Assembly (NCBI GenBank): GCA_943324745.2
Contig: CALPMT020000025.1
Location: 1-44,431, forward strand
Direction: 5' to 3'
DNA: 44,431 nt
From: Chitinophaga pinensis
GTDB taxonomy: Bacteria; Bacteroidota; Bacteroidia; Flavobacteriales_D; Crocinitomicaceae
Shown here in pieces: positions 23,950 through 33,450 of this stretch. Within the stretch, counting starts at the first letter, position 1, and every line of letters begins with the position of its first letter. Position numbers and translations under genes: made by a program. The notes beneath the pieces were generated by a model, which was not told the DNA's origin, did not search any database, and was given only the letters and a program-made list of their open reading frames with translations.

Positions 23950-26232
23950 ATGAAAAAATTTAAAAATCTTATATTTTATATTGTAACCATTGTAGGGTTT
24001 TCGGTTGCTATATATTGGATTATTGAATTTGGGAAAAAATTAGAATTAGGTAAGAAAATTAAATTACCCGTTTCTCACAACACAAACTGGGTAGAATTTA
24101 AGACAACTCTACTTCACAATCTTGAACACCCTTTAGCGCTACTTCTAGCTCAGATACTCATAATCGTTTTAGTTTCGAGGTTATTCGGCTGGTTATTCAA
24201 GAAAATTGGACAACCAACAGTTATTGGAGAAATATTAGCAGGAATATTACTTGGTCCTTCCTTAGTCGGTATGTATTTTCCGGAATTTTCCCATGCATTA
24301 TTCCCAAAAGAATCTTTAGGTAATCTTCAGTTTTTAAGTCAAATTGGTTTGATATTCTTCATGTTCGTTGTGGGCATGGAATTAGATATTAAAGTCCTCA
24401 AAAACAAAGCAAATGACGCAGTAGTAATTAGTCATGCAAGTATCATTATTCCTTTTGCATTAGGAATGGGATTAGCCTACTTTGTGTATGATTCATTTGC
24501 AGCAGAAGGTACGCAATTCTTATCCTTCGCCTTATTTATGGGGATTGCTATGAGTATCACCGCCTTCCCTGTCTTAGCTCGTATCGTACAAGAACGAGGC
24601 ATGCACAAAACAAAATTAGGCACCGTAATAATCACATGTGCAGCAGCAGATGACATTACCGCATGGTGTATTTTAGCAGCTGTAATTGCAATCGTAAAAG
24701 CAGGAACATTTGTGAGTGCACTCTACACCATTTGTTTGGCAGCACTCTACGTATTGACTATGTTAAAAGTAGTTCGTCCATTTTTAAGTAGAATCGGCGA
24801 AATAAATGCTACAAAAACGCACCTAAACAAGCAAGTTGTTGCGATTTTCTTCATCGTTCTATTATTCTCAGCTTGGGCGACTGAAAGCATTGGAATTCAT
24901 GCATTATTTGGAGCATTTATGGCTGGTGCAATCATGCCTGAAAGCACTAGTTTTAGAGATATTTTTATCACTAAAGTGGAAGACATTGCATTGATTTTAT
25001 TACTTCCATTATTCTTTGTATTTACAGGTTTACGAACCGAAATTGGCTTATTAAACGATGGACATTTGTGGATTGTTACTGGTATAATAATCGCTGTAGC
25101 TGTCACAGGGAAATTTTTTGGAAGTGCTTTAGCAGCAAAATTTACAGGTCAAAGTTGGAAAGACTCTTTAATCATTGGAGCATTAATGAATACGAGAGGA
25201 CTGATGGAATTAATTGTCTTAAATATTGGATACGATTTGGGTATTTTATCCAAAGAAATATTTACGATGTTGGTCTTAATGGCTTTGATAACTACGTTTA
25301 TGACAGGTCCTGCACTTGACTTTATTGAATGGGCAGCTTCGAAAAGAAGGTATAAAGGGTATGGTAAAAAAGTTATTGATTCAACCAAATATAGAATTCT
25401 TATTTCCTTTGGGAATCCTGAAAGAGGAAAAATATTACTTCGTTTAGCAAATAGTTTGGTTCGTAAATTAAATGACAACGCTGAAGTGGATGTCATGCAT
25501 TTAGCGCAAACAAATGAAATTCACCAATTCAATATTAAAGATTTGGAAGTGGAGACAATGACTCCAATCAAAGAAGAAGCTTGGCTATTAAAACAACGCA
25601 TAACAACTATATTTCGCGCATCGAATGACGTCCCAACCGATGTTGCAGAAGAAGCAAATCAAGGGTTCTACGATTTATTATTAGTTGGAATCGGACAATC
25701 CATGTATGAAGGTAGTTTTTTGGGTAAAGTACTTGGTTTTACCACACGTATTATCAATCCAGAACGACTGAAAAATCAATTAACAGGTAAAGAAAAATTA
25801 TTTGACAAATCTCATTTCGATGACCGAACAAGGGATATCCTTTTAAATACAAATGTTCCTATTGGAATTTTTATTGAAAAAAATATTTCTCAAATTAATA
25901 ATATAATTATCCCATTCTTCAGCGAATCAGATGTTCAATTAGTGAATTATTTTCAAAAAATGATTACCAATGCAGAGGTGTTAGTTACTGTTGTAGATAT
26001 TAATGGTTTCATTAAATCAAACGAAGAACTAAATACCCGTCTATCCCAAATTCAAGAATATTTCCCGAATCATTTACAGATTTTAAGTGAATGGGAAATT
26101 GAGAAAACATTGGTCAACAAATACGATTTAATGTTGGTAAGTTTAGAAAGTTGGGAATCGTTAGTAGTAGAAGACGAAGAGTGGTTAAATAATGCTCCGT
26201 CTACCTTAATCATACGACCAGCTTTGGTTTAG
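23950..26232 (+). CDS. CPA2 family cation/proton antiporter
   Basis: A 760-aa inner-membrane antiporter. The N-terminal transport domain has about 13 hydrophobic segments between residues 8 and 450, including GQPTVIGEILAGILLGPSL (87-105) and the ion-binding CAAADDITAW with Asp234/Asp235. ITAFPVLARI and MNTRGLMELIVLNIG are also typical of KefB/NhaS-like CPA2 proteins. The C-terminal ~280 residues are soluble and resemble a universal-stress-like cytoplasmic domain instead of the Kef TrkA-N domain. It probably exchanges Na+ or K+ for protons. A long N-terminal extension precedes the core. The gene is monocistronic here and divergent from mazEF. Confidence 0.88.
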   Translation: MKKFKNLIFYIVTIVGFSVAIYWIIEFGKKLELGKKIKLPVSHNTNWVEFKTTLLHNLEHPLALLLAQILIIVLVSRLFGWLFKKIGQPTVIGEILAGILLGPSLVGMYFPEFSHALFPKESLGNLQFLSQIGLIFFMFVVGMELDIKVLKNKANDAVVISHASIIIPFALGMGLAYFVYDSFAAEGTQFLSFALFMGIAMSITAFPVLARIVQERGMHKTKLGTVIITCAAADDITAWCILAAVIAIVKAGTFVSALYTICLAALYVLTMLKVVRPFLSRIGEINATKTHLNKQVVAIFFIVLLFSAWATESIGIHALFGAFMAGAIMPESTSFRDIFITKVEDIALILLLPLFFVFTGLRTEIGLLNDGHLWIVTGIIIAVAVTGKFFGSALAAKFTGQSWKDSLIIGALMNTRGLMELIVLNIGYDLGILSKEIFTMLVLMALITTFMTGPALDFIEWAASKRRYKGYGKKVIDSTKYRILISFGNPERGKILLRLANSLVRKLNDNAEVDVMHLAQTNEIHQFNIKDLEVETMTPIKEEAWLLKQRITTIFRASNDVPTDVAEEANQGFYDLLLVGIGQSMYEGSFLGKVLGFTTRIINPERLKNQLTGKEKLFDKSHFDDRTRDILLNTNVPIGIFIEKNISQINNIIIPFFSESDVQLVNYFQKMITNAEVLVTVVDINGFIKSNEELNTRLSQIQEYFPNHLQILSEWEIEKTLVNKYDLMLVSLESWESLVVEDEEWLNNAPSTLIIRPALV

Positions 26233-26372
26233 GGAAATTAAAATTGCTTTTTCTTCGTTCGATTTCAACATTAATCTCCTTATGTCCCGTTGTAAACTGT
26301 GGGATTAATTTCTTATCTGCCTCAAAAAATCTAAATTTAATTCCCCTAAATATTCAAACTCAAATTATCATT

Positions 26373-27443
26373 TTAGAAATGAAGTAGAATTTCGATTAAA
26401 TTATTGATTTCCCCTTTGGTATTAAAAGCATGCATACAAATTCGGATACGTTCTTGTCCTTCAGGAACTGTTGGGGAAAGAATTGCTTTCACAGCAAAAT
26501 TGTTTTCCTGTAATCTCTTGGCTAAACTTAAGGCATTTTCAACACCAGGCACTTCGATAATTTGTATCGGTGAATTGGCTGCACTAACTCCTTGGTAATT
26601 CAATTTTGATCTAAAAAAGTCAATATTTGATTGTAACTGAATTCTCAGTTGATTATCTCTTGAGGATTCGATTTGTTTTTGAATAAACACATAATCTTGA
26701 ATTGGCAATGCCGTTGTATAAATAAATGATCGTGCAAAATTGACAAGGTAATTTTTCAAATCCTGAGATCCTAATACCGCTGCACTATGAAACCCATACG
26801 CTTTCCCAAACGTAACTATTCGAGCAAACACTTCCTTTTGATACGAAAGCCCTTTTCCATCTTCGCCAAATACACCAACAGCATGCGCTTCATCAACGAT
26901 TAAATAAGCATTATATTTAGCGCACAAGTCTATTACCTCATCTAAAAGACAAATATCTCCGTCCATCGAGTACAAACTCTCCACGGCAACAAAAACACTC
27001 CCTTCTGAACGTGTAAGTTTTTTTTCTAAATCATGCAAATCGTTGTGGGCAAAGGAATAACTTTTCGCGAGACTCAAACGAACCCCATCACGAATAGACG
27101 CATGAATGAGCGCATCATAAATGACAGTATCGCCTTTTTGAGGAACGGAGGAAAAGAGTCCAATATTAGCATCGTAACCTGAATTGAAAACAAGCGCGGC
27201 TTCCGATTGAAAAAAATCAGCAAGAAATCTTTCACAACCTTCTGCTTCAGAAGAATTGCCAGAAATCAATCTTGACCCCGAACTGCCCAATCGAGTAAAC
27301 TTTTGACTTTCAATTTTCAACTTGCTACTCAATCCAAGGTAATCGTTAGAAAAGAAATCTACAAAGTCTTGAAATAAAGAAAGGGAGCGATAGCTCCCTG
27401 ATTCTTTTCTATTATCTAATAATTGTAAAAACTTAGGTTTCAC
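26373..27443 (-). CDS. bioF: 8-amino-7-oxononanoate synthase (BioF)
   Basis: A 356-aa PLP enzyme of the alpha-oxoamine synthase family: pimeloyl-ACP/CoA plus L-alanine gives KAPA in biotin synthesis. Key residues: SNDYLGLSS (32-40), GSSGSRLISGNS (53-64), VDEAHAVGVFG with Asp184/His187, and the Schiff-base lysine in VTFGKAYGFHS (Lys214). It is slightly shorter than E. coli BioF (384 aa), missing part of the N-terminal arm. Adjacency to bioB with only two bases between the genes argues for BioF over the paralogous KBL/ALAS enzymes. Confidence 0.92.
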   Translation of the reverse strand: MKPKFLQLLDNRKESGSYRSLSLFQDFVDFFSNDYLGLSSKLKIESQKFTRLGSSGSRLISGNSSEAEGCERFLADFFQSEAALVFNSGYDANIGLFSSVPQKGDTVIYDALIHASIRDGVRLSLAKSYSFAHNDLHDLEKKLTRSEGSVFVAVESLYSMDGDICLLDEVIDLCAKYNAYLIVDEAHAVGVFGEDGKGLSYQKEVFARIVTFGKAYGFHSAAVLGSQDLKNYLVNFARSFIYTTALPIQDYVFIQKQIESSRDNQLRIQLQSNIDFFRSKLNYQGVSAANSPIQIIEVPGVENALSLAKRLQENNFAVKAILSPTVPEGQERIRICMHAFNTKGEINNLIEILLHF

Positions 27444-27445
27444 GC

Positions 27446-28525
27446 TTACTCAACTGTAATTTTACGAGGTTGAAAAGCTGCATCTGCTAATTCCTGTTCG
27501 CGAATTGCTTGTTTGCGTTTCTTTTCTTCGATGATAGCATCTGGTTTCGTCTCTGGTTTTTCTCCATCCGCAAATGCTTGTTTTGGAAGCAATCCTAAAA
27601 TTTCAAACATCTCCTTATCCTCATTAAATTCAGGATTTGGTGTTGTTAATAATTTATCTCCAGCAAAAATTGAACCTGCACCTGCCATGAAACATAATGC
27701 TTGTCCTTCCATAGACATTTTTGTTCTACCAGCCGACAAACGCACTACAGACTCAGGAAATGCAATACGTGTCGTAGCAACCATACGAATCAATTCCCAT
27801 TGTTCAATCGGTTTTTGATTTTCCATAGGTGTTCCTTCCACTGCAACTAACGCATTGATTGGAATGGAATTCGGAGGAGTATCCATTTCGATGTAACTCA
27901 TCAACAACCCTACTCTATCTTCAATCGCTTCCCCCATTCCAATAATACCACCGGAACAAACAGTAATTCCAGCTTTACGCGCATTATCAATGGTCTGTAA
28001 ACGATCTTCGTATTCGCGTGTAGAAATTACGTCTTTGTAATAATCTTTAGAGGTATCTAAATTATGGTTGTAAGCAAACAAACCTGCATTTTTCAAACGT
28101 TTTGCTTGATCTTCGTTCATCATCCCAAGGGTACAACAAACTTCCATATCAAGGTCGTTTACCGCCTGTACCATTTCCACCACAGCGTCAAAATCTTTGT
28201 TATCTCTCACCTCTCTCCATGCAGCCCCCATACACAAACGAGAAGAACCATTTGCTTTTGCGTTTTTTGCTTGTTCAACAACAGAATCAACAGTCATTAA
28301 TTTATGCGCATCCACGCCAGTACTATAGCGCGCAGCTTGCGGACAATAACCACAGTCTTCCGAGCAACCTCCAGTTTTGATACTTAACAAGGAAGACATT
28401 TGTACTTCACGTGGATTATGGAATTGTCTATGAATTGTTGCCGCTTCAAAAACCAGTTCTAACAAAGGTTTGTTATATAACGCTAAAAGCGTTTCTTTTG
28501 TATTGTATTGAGGATTAACTTTCAT
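27446..28525 (-). CDS. bioB: Biotin synthase
   Basis: A 359-aa radical SAM enzyme converting dethiobiotin to biotin. The SAM cluster motif is Cys54-x3-Cys58-x2-Cys61 in KTGGCSEDCGYCPQ. YNHNLDTSKDYYKDVISTR and ICSGGIIGMGE-type segments of BioB follow, and the 2Fe-2S site cysteines and arginine are in the expected places (VCCTLGMM, RLSAGRTKMS). A charged C-terminal extension after residue ~320 (EEKKRKQAIREQELADAAFQ) is longer than in E. coli BioB. It is the first gene of a bioB-bioF pair; other bio genes are not in the window. Confidence 0.95.
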   Translation of the reverse strand: MKVNPQYNTKETLLALYNKPLLELVFEAATIHRQFHNPREVQMSSLLSIKTGGCSEDCGYCPQAARYSTGVDAHKLMTVDSVVEQAKNAKANGSSRLCMGAAWREVRDNKDFDAVVEMVQAVNDLDMEVCCTLGMMNEDQAKRLKNAGLFAYNHNLDTSKDYYKDVISTREYEDRLQTIDNARKAGITVCSGGIIGMGEAIEDRVGLLMSYIEMDTPPNSIPINALVAVEGTPMENQKPIEQWELIRMVATTRIAFPESVVRLSAGRTKMSMEGQALCFMAGAGSIFAGDKLLTTPNPEFNEDKEMFEILGLLPKQAFADGEKPETKPDAIIEEKKRKQAIREQELADAAFQPRKITVE

Positions 28526-28562
28526 CTTCTAACATTTAACCCTAGTGGGTGATTTCAGGGTA

Positions 28563-28570
28563 CAAATATA
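28563..28570 (-). promoter_or_regulatory. Predicted -7 box of bioB-bioF
   Basis: TATATTTG on the minus strand matches TAnnTTTG, 38 bases before the bioB ATG. No TTG at -33, and no recognisable BirA-type operator is seen. Confidence 0.4.
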
Positions 28571-28727
28571 CGAAAATGGGGGTGAGAAGAAAATAAAATT
28601 GGTTGTTAATTTCCCTCCCTTGAGAAGAGAAAGTTCTACTTTCGAAGAACAAACGAAAGTGCAGTGATAATTAAGAAAGGTGACAAAATGAATAATTATA
28701 TTTGTTTTTGTAAAAATAATAAAACCT

Positions 28728-29504
28728 ATGTTCTTCTACCTATCTAAAATTCTCGACTTTCTAATTTCACCTATGACTTGGATTGTTGTGTTATTAGCAA
28801 TCGCAGTTATTACGAAAAATGCGCAACGAAAAAGAAAAACCTTGATAGTCTCTTTTCTATGCTTACTATTTTTTTCAAACCCCTTGATTTTATCTTTAGC
28901 TGGAAATTTAATTCCTACTTGTGAAAATGTAGTTTCTGATAAAGAAAATAAACATTTCGATACGGGAATTCTTATGGGTGGAATGATCTCTTACGATGAA
29001 TCTAGAGGTAGGATTTTATTTAATTCCAATGTGAATCGCATGACTCAAACGATTGAACTATACAAAAATGGAATCATCAAAAACATTTTTATCACTGGAG
29101 GTTCTGGAAGCATTTTATATCCTAAAAAACGCGAAGCAAGTCTCCTAAAAAACTATATGGTCACCTATTTTCAAATCCCTGATAAAGACATACATATCGA
29201 AAATAATTCCAACAACACCCATGAAAACGCCTTGTTTTCTAAACCGATTTTAGATAGCTTGGGCTGGTCGAAACACCAATTTGTTTTGATTACCTCTCCT
29301 TTACATCAATACCGAGCACAAGCGTGTTTTACTAAACAAGGAATGAAAACCTACATTTATAACCGTATTGCACAAAAAAACACGTGGGAAAAGGCCTTAC
29401 CGCGAAATATCTTTTTACCACAAGCAGAAGTTTTACTAAACTGGGATAACTTTTTACACGAATTAGTAGGTGTAATCATCTATAAATTTGCTGGCTATTT
29501 ATAA
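28728..29504 (+). CDS. YdcF/ElyC family membrane protein (DUF218)
   Basis: A 258-aa protein with two N-terminal membrane helices (about 15-29 and 38-58), then a periplasmic DUF218 domain. Motifs: TGILMGGMI, FITGGSGSI, NNSNNTHENALFS and VLITSPLHQYRAQACF with conserved Ser and His. E. coli ElyC/YdcF/SanA homologues are linked to envelope integrity, and ElyC affects peptidoglycan precursor lipid carrier metabolism. The exact activity is not settled. It is monocistronic by spacing and divergent from bioB. Confidence 0.85.
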   Translation: MFFYLSKILDFLISPMTWIVVLLAIAVITKNAQRKRKTLIVSFLCLLFFSNPLILSLAGNLIPTCENVVSDKENKHFDTGILMGGMISYDESRGRILFNSNVNRMTQTIELYKNGIIKNIFITGGSGSILYPKKREASLLKNYMVTYFQIPDKDIHIENNSNNTHENALFSKPILDSLGWSKHQFVLITSPLHQYRAQACFTKQGMKTYIYNRIAQKNTWEKALPRNIFLPQAEVLLNWDNFLHELVGVIIYKFAGYL

Positions 29505-29507
29505 CAA

Positions 29508-29538
29508 AAAAAGCCGACTCAATTGAGCCGGCTTAACT
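29508..29538. terminator. Terminator between convergent genes
   Basis: AAGCCG-a-CTCAATTGAG-c-CGGCTT (29511-29534) is a stable hairpin. The minus strand ends in TTTTTTTG, so it primarily ends the lipoprotein gene transcribed leftward. Confidence 0.75.
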
Positions 29539-29561
29539 TAAAGTTAGAATTTGTTCAACTA

Positions 29562-30455
29562 TTATTTTTGAACTTTAACATCTATTGTAATAGAACCTTT
29601 AGCATCAACAACTAAACTTTTAACTTTCACAAATCCAATTTTACCTGCTTCTGTTTTAAAAGCAAACACTTTGTCTACAGCTAAATCCGTCATCTTTGTA
29701 TCAGACAAAGTAGATGATATAGCTGTCATTTCTGTATCATTTTTAATTGCATCAAATTGAGTTGCTGTTAATGTACTTGAAATAAATCTAGTTTTATTTC
29801 TTTTTGTCCAATTAGAGAAATTTGCAGTTCCAGTATGAGCAGCAATAACGTCTTTATCATCTGGTGCGCCAATCGTAGATTTGTATGTAACGCCATAATA
29901 ATAAACAAAATCAATAGAATCTTGTTTATTATTTGCAGCAGTTGCATCATATACTAAACCGTTTGTAGTTGATAAAAAACTACCTGCACTAGCATTTTGA
30001 GCACCTAATAACTTTGCAGAATATGATGAAATATCACCTGCTGGTGTTGGTGTTGGTGTAACAGTAAAAGTTTTAACTGTAAAAATACTTGATGAAGAAT
30101 TAGATTTCTTATCTGTAGCCTCTATCTCAATTTTGTAATCTCCAGTATTTGGTTTACTTTTAATAGTATAAGTAAATTCATGTTTTGTTTTGGATGGAAA
30201 ATCAGTAATCGTTATTAACGAAGTTCTACCTGTTGATTTCACTTCATAAATTTTAATCGTTGCTAATTCTCCTGGAGCATTCACTGTTACTGTAATTAAT
30301 CTGTTTGTATCAGATTCGTCTTTTGCAGTATATGAATTCTCATTATTAGCAAATGATACTGTTGGTCCTGCAACAGCAACTTCATCCTTCTTACAACTCG
30401 TTAACACACTTAAGGAAGTAATCACTCCCAATCCAAATAATAGTAATTTTTTCAT
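29562..30455 (-). CDS. Lipoprotein with Ig-like domain, 297 aa
   Basis: The N-terminus MKKLLLFGLGVITSLSVLTS ends in lipobox LTSC with lipidated Cys21, followed by KKDE. The acidic/basic mix after Cys is common in Bacteroidota surface lipoproteins. Residues 30-130 form a beta-rich Ig-like module (VTVNAPGELATIKIYEVKS, TGDYKIEIEATDKKSN). A TPTPTP linker follows at about 133-140, then a second beta-rich domain to the end. The function is unknown. A TACTTTTG -7 box lies 26 bases upstream of the ATG. Confidence 0.75.
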   Translation of the reverse strand: MKKLLLFGLGVITSLSVLTSCKKDEVAVAGPTVSFANNENSYTAKDESDTNRLITVTVNAPGELATIKIYEVKSTGRTSLITITDFPSKTKHEFTYTIKSKPNTGDYKIEIEATDKKSNSSSSIFTVKTFTVTPTPTPAGDISSYSAKLLGAQNASAGSFLSTTNGLVYDATAANNKQDSIDFVYYYGVTYKSTIGAPDDKDVIAAHTGTANFSNWTKRNKTRFISSTLTATQFDAIKNDTEMTAISSTLSDTKMTDLAVDKVFAFKTEAGKIGFVKVKSLVVDAKGSITIDVKVQK

Positions 30456-30480
30456 TTTTATATAATTTATAATTTGAACA

Positions 30481-30488
30481 CAAAAGTA
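30481..30488 (-). promoter_or_regulatory. Predicted -7 box of the lipoprotein gene
   Basis: TACTTTTG on the minus strand is an exact TAnnTTTG match with a short leader. No clear TTG at -33. Confidence 0.4.
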
Positions 30489-30646
30489 AAGGTTAAATGT
30501 TGGTTGATGATGAATTTTATGTTTTTTTAATAATACATCTTTTCAACAATTCAGGTCTAACACCTTAATTAACCAAGTATTCAATTCCTAAAAAGCAAAA
30601 AAATTAGTAATCTTGTAGTAATTATTGAAAACTGAACGGTTAGTAC

Positions 30647-32053
30647 ATGGTCTTTGCAAGTTTAAACTTCCTTTTTTTCTTCCTAGCGATAAACCTTATT
30701 CTCTATTATTTAATTAAGAATAAGACTTTTCGTAATGTGTTGCTTACTGTGATGAGTTTGGTATTCTACGCATGGGGAGAACCAATATGGATAGGTTTAC
30801 TTGTATTTTCTTCCTTCGTAGATTACCTACATGGTTTATTGATCGAACGATTTAGAGGGACGAAATGGGCGAAAGCACCTTTAATATCCTGTATTGTAAT
30901 CAACCTTTCCATCCTTGGAACCTTTAAATATGCAGGATTTATTACGGATAATATTAATTTCTTAACTGGACTAAAACTAAGTGTTCCAACGTATGCATTA
31001 CCTATTGGAATCTCTTTTTACACCTTTCAAACGATATCTTATGTGATAGATGTATACAAACAAGAGGTAAAAGCACAACGTTCGTTTTTAAAGTTTTTAT
31101 TATTCGTTAGTTTGTTCCATCAATTAGTTGCAGGACCAATTGTACGTTACTCACACATTGCAAATGAGATCGATAACCGTAAACTTCGTATCAATGATAT
31201 CAGCGCTGGTATTTCACGTTTTTGTATTGGTTTATTTAAAAAGATATGTATCGCCAATGTGGCTGGTGAAATGGTTGTTACTTATATGGGTGGAGATCTA
31301 TCAACACTTGCATTCAGTGAAGCATGGTTCGGAATTTTAATGTTTACCATTCAAATTTATTTCGACTTCTCTGGGTACTCCGATATGGCGATTGGTATGG
31401 GAAGAATGGTAGGTTTCCACTACCACGAAAATTTTAATTACCCTTACACTTCTAAATCTGCAAGTGATTTTTGGCGACGTTGGCATATTTCTCTAGGAAC
31501 ATTTTTCCGAGATTACATTTACATTCCTCTAGGCGGAAATAAAAAACGTTTTTACCTAAATGTATTTGTTGTATGGATGTTGACTGGTTTGTGGCATGGT
31601 TCAAGTTGGAATTTCATTCTTTGGGGACTCTTTTGGGGGACATTAATATTGTTAGAACGTCTATTTCTTCAAAAAATATTCAATAAGCTTCCAGCTTTTG
31701 TTAGTCATGTTTATTTATTACTAGCAGCAATGATTGGTTGGGTATTATTCTATTTTGTCGATATGCACTCAGTGGTAAAATACCTTTCTATCCTATTTGG
31801 ACAAAGTGGTAACAAGTGGAATTCTTTAGAGTTTAATACGGTTTTTATGTCCAATATTTATTGGTTAATTTTAGCCATCGTCTTGTGTTTGCCAGTGTAC
31901 CCATATACACATGCTATACTAAGAAAATCATCCATTCGTGTGCAAGCAATTGTGCCTTACGCAACCATTGTATTCGACTTTTGCTTAATATTTCTTTCTA
32001 CCGCGATGTTGGTTGGAAAAACGTTTAATCCATTCTTATATTTTAGATTTTGA
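30647..32053 (+). CDS. MBOAT family O-acyltransferase (AlgI/PatA-like)
   Basis: A 468-aa polytopic membrane protein of the membrane-bound O-acyltransferase family. Catalytic His317 lies in MLTGLWHGSSWNFILWG, and His280 in FWRRWHISLGTFFRDYIYIP is the second family hallmark. The early YAWGEP and LPIGISFYTFQTISY are also conserved. AlgI and PatA move acyl (usually acetyl) groups across the inner membrane for transfer to alginate or peptidoglycan. It starts the three-gene operon: its stop codon overlaps the TTG start of the next gene (TTGA), indicating translational coupling. Confidence 0.92.
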   Translation: MVFASLNFLFFFLAINLILYYLIKNKTFRNVLLTVMSLVFYAWGEPIWIGLLVFSSFVDYLHGLLIERFRGTKWAKAPLISCIVINLSILGTFKYAGFITDNINFLTGLKLSVPTYALPIGISFYTFQTISYVIDVYKQEVKAQRSFLKFLLFVSLFHQLVAGPIVRYSHIANEIDNRKLRINDISAGISRFCIGLFKKICIANVAGEMVVTYMGGDLSTLAFSEAWFGILMFTIQIYFDFSGYSDMAIGMGRMVGFHYHENFNYPYTSKSASDFWRRWHISLGTFFRDYIYIPLGGNKKRFYLNVFVVWMLTGLWHGSSWNFILWGLFWGTLILLERLFLQKIFNKLPAFVSHVYLLLAAMIGWVLFYFVDMHSVVKYLSILFGQSGNKWNSLEFNTVFMSNIYWLILAIVLCLPVYPYTHAILRKSSIRVQAIVPYATIVFDFCLIFLSTAMLVGKTFNPFLYFRF

Positions 32054-33441
32054 ACGACGCACATCATATACACGACGAATTAATAGAAGAAAGAAAAGTT
32101 TCTTCCGTGATACACATTGTATTGTTTTGTGTAGCTTTAACAACTGTAGGAGTCTTGTTTTTCTTATTACCTCAAGAAAAAATTAGCGATGCAGAAAAAC
32201 GTAGGCTAGCTCCTTTTCCAACTTTGACAAAAAAATCTTTGCTCTCAGGAGATTACATGGATAGTTTGGATGTGTACACTGCAGATCATTTTCCTTTCCG
32301 CTCGACATTTATTTCAGTTTCAGATCAACTAAAATTAATCCGAGGGTTTCATAGTAAAGAAGAATCTTTCTACAATGATGTTCAAGCAGTGGATGAAATT
32401 CCATCGAAAAAAGAGGCCACTGAAAAAGACATTCAAGGGTCAGATGAAGCTTTGAAAAATTGCAAAGGCTTGTTGGTTGCCAATCATCGTGCATTCCAAA
32501 TTTTCAGCAACGAAGAACCGATGAATGAAGAATTCTCGAAGATGATTAATTTATATGCTGAAAAGTTTAAAGGAGTTCACATATTTTCAGGAGTTGTTCC
32601 TACGGCAAGCGATTTCTTTTTACCCTCAAAATATCAAGAATATATCGGTAATGAACAAGAAAACATTGCTGCATCTTATAAATTATTTAGTAAAAAAGTT
32701 ATTCCAATCCATATTCACCAAGAATTAGGAAAGCATAAAAATGAATACATTTATTACAAAACAGACCATCATTGGACAGATTTAGGTGCATACTATGGCT
32801 ATCAAGCATTTTGCAAAGCTGCCAATTTGAAACCGATTGATTTGTCAGCAATGAAATCGAAACAACTCCAAGGTGATTTCTTAGGAACACATTTTTTAAA
32901 GACCAAAGATCAGCGTTTAAAAAGTCATCCTGATTATATTAAATATTGGATTCCACCAGTAGAAAAATACGCTGTGAAATATGATGGGGATGAAGAAGAA
33001 GAAATTAAGGTTTTTAAAACAAATGATATTGTTAAAAATAAATACTTGGTGTTCTTAGGAGGTGATGAACCATTAATTCATTTGAAATCTACAAAATGTA
33101 AGAATGGGAAAACTATATTATTAATTAAAAATTCGTATGGAAACCCATTTGCAGCATTTTTAACAGCCAATTATGAACATGTTTTGGTAGTTGACTATCG
33201 TTATACTGAATCAAGTATCAAAGAATTAATAGAAGCGTATGAAGTGAATGATATGATTATTTTGAATGGTATATATTCCTCAAATACTCCGAATCACATA
33301 GATAGATTACGTGATATCATCGAATTAAAAGAAGGAACAAAAAACACCTTCAAAAAGAAAAAAAGAAAGAAAAAAGAGGAAGAAGCAATTCATTCAGATT
33401 CGTTGAATATTGTGATAGATTCGACTTCCATTATTGAATAA
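32050..33441 (+). CDS. DHHW/AlgX-like membrane-anchored SGNH-type acetyltransferase
   Basis: A 463-aa protein with one membrane anchor at about 19-40 (SVIHIVLFCVALTTVGVLFF) and a periplasmic domain. The catalytic signature is TDHHWTDLGAYYG (Asp239-His240-His241-Trp242), with a candidate Ser362 in IKNSYGNPFAAF; AlgJ/AlgX/DHHW relatives usually have Asp before this Ser, here Asn361. The start is TTG, sharing bases with the upstream TGA. The Lys/Glu-rich C-terminus (KKKKRKKKEEE-like, about 435-447) is unusual. It probably transfers the acyl group delivered by the MBOAT protein to a polymer. The next gene follows after 9 bases. Confidence 0.85.
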   Translation: MNDAHHIHDELIEERKVSSVIHIVLFCVALTTVGVLFFLLPQEKISDAEKRRLAPFPTLTKKSLLSGDYMDSLDVYTADHFPFRSTFISVSDQLKLIRGFHSKEESFYNDVQAVDEIPSKKEATEKDIQGSDEALKNCKGLLVANHRAFQIFSNEEPMNEEFSKMINLYAEKFKGVHIFSGVVPTASDFFLPSKYQEYIGNEQENIAASYKLFSKKVIPIHIHQELGKHKNEYIYYKTDHHWTDLGAYYGYQAFCKAANLKPIDLSAMKSKQLQGDFLGTHFLKTKDQRLKSHPDYIKYWIPPVEKYAVKYDGDEEEEIKVFKTNDIVKNKYLVFLGGDEPLIHLKSTKCKNGKTILLIKNSYGNPFAAFLTANYEHVLVVDYRYTESSIKELIEAYEVNDMIILNGIYSSNTPNHIDRLRDIIELKEGTKNTFKKKKRKKKEEEAIHSDSLNIVIDSTSIIE

Positions 33442-33450
33442 AAAACTTTT

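Noticed and set aside
25149-25496. Minus-strand open frame of 115 codons inside the antiporter gene
   Set aside because: Shadow of a conserved membrane-protein gene.
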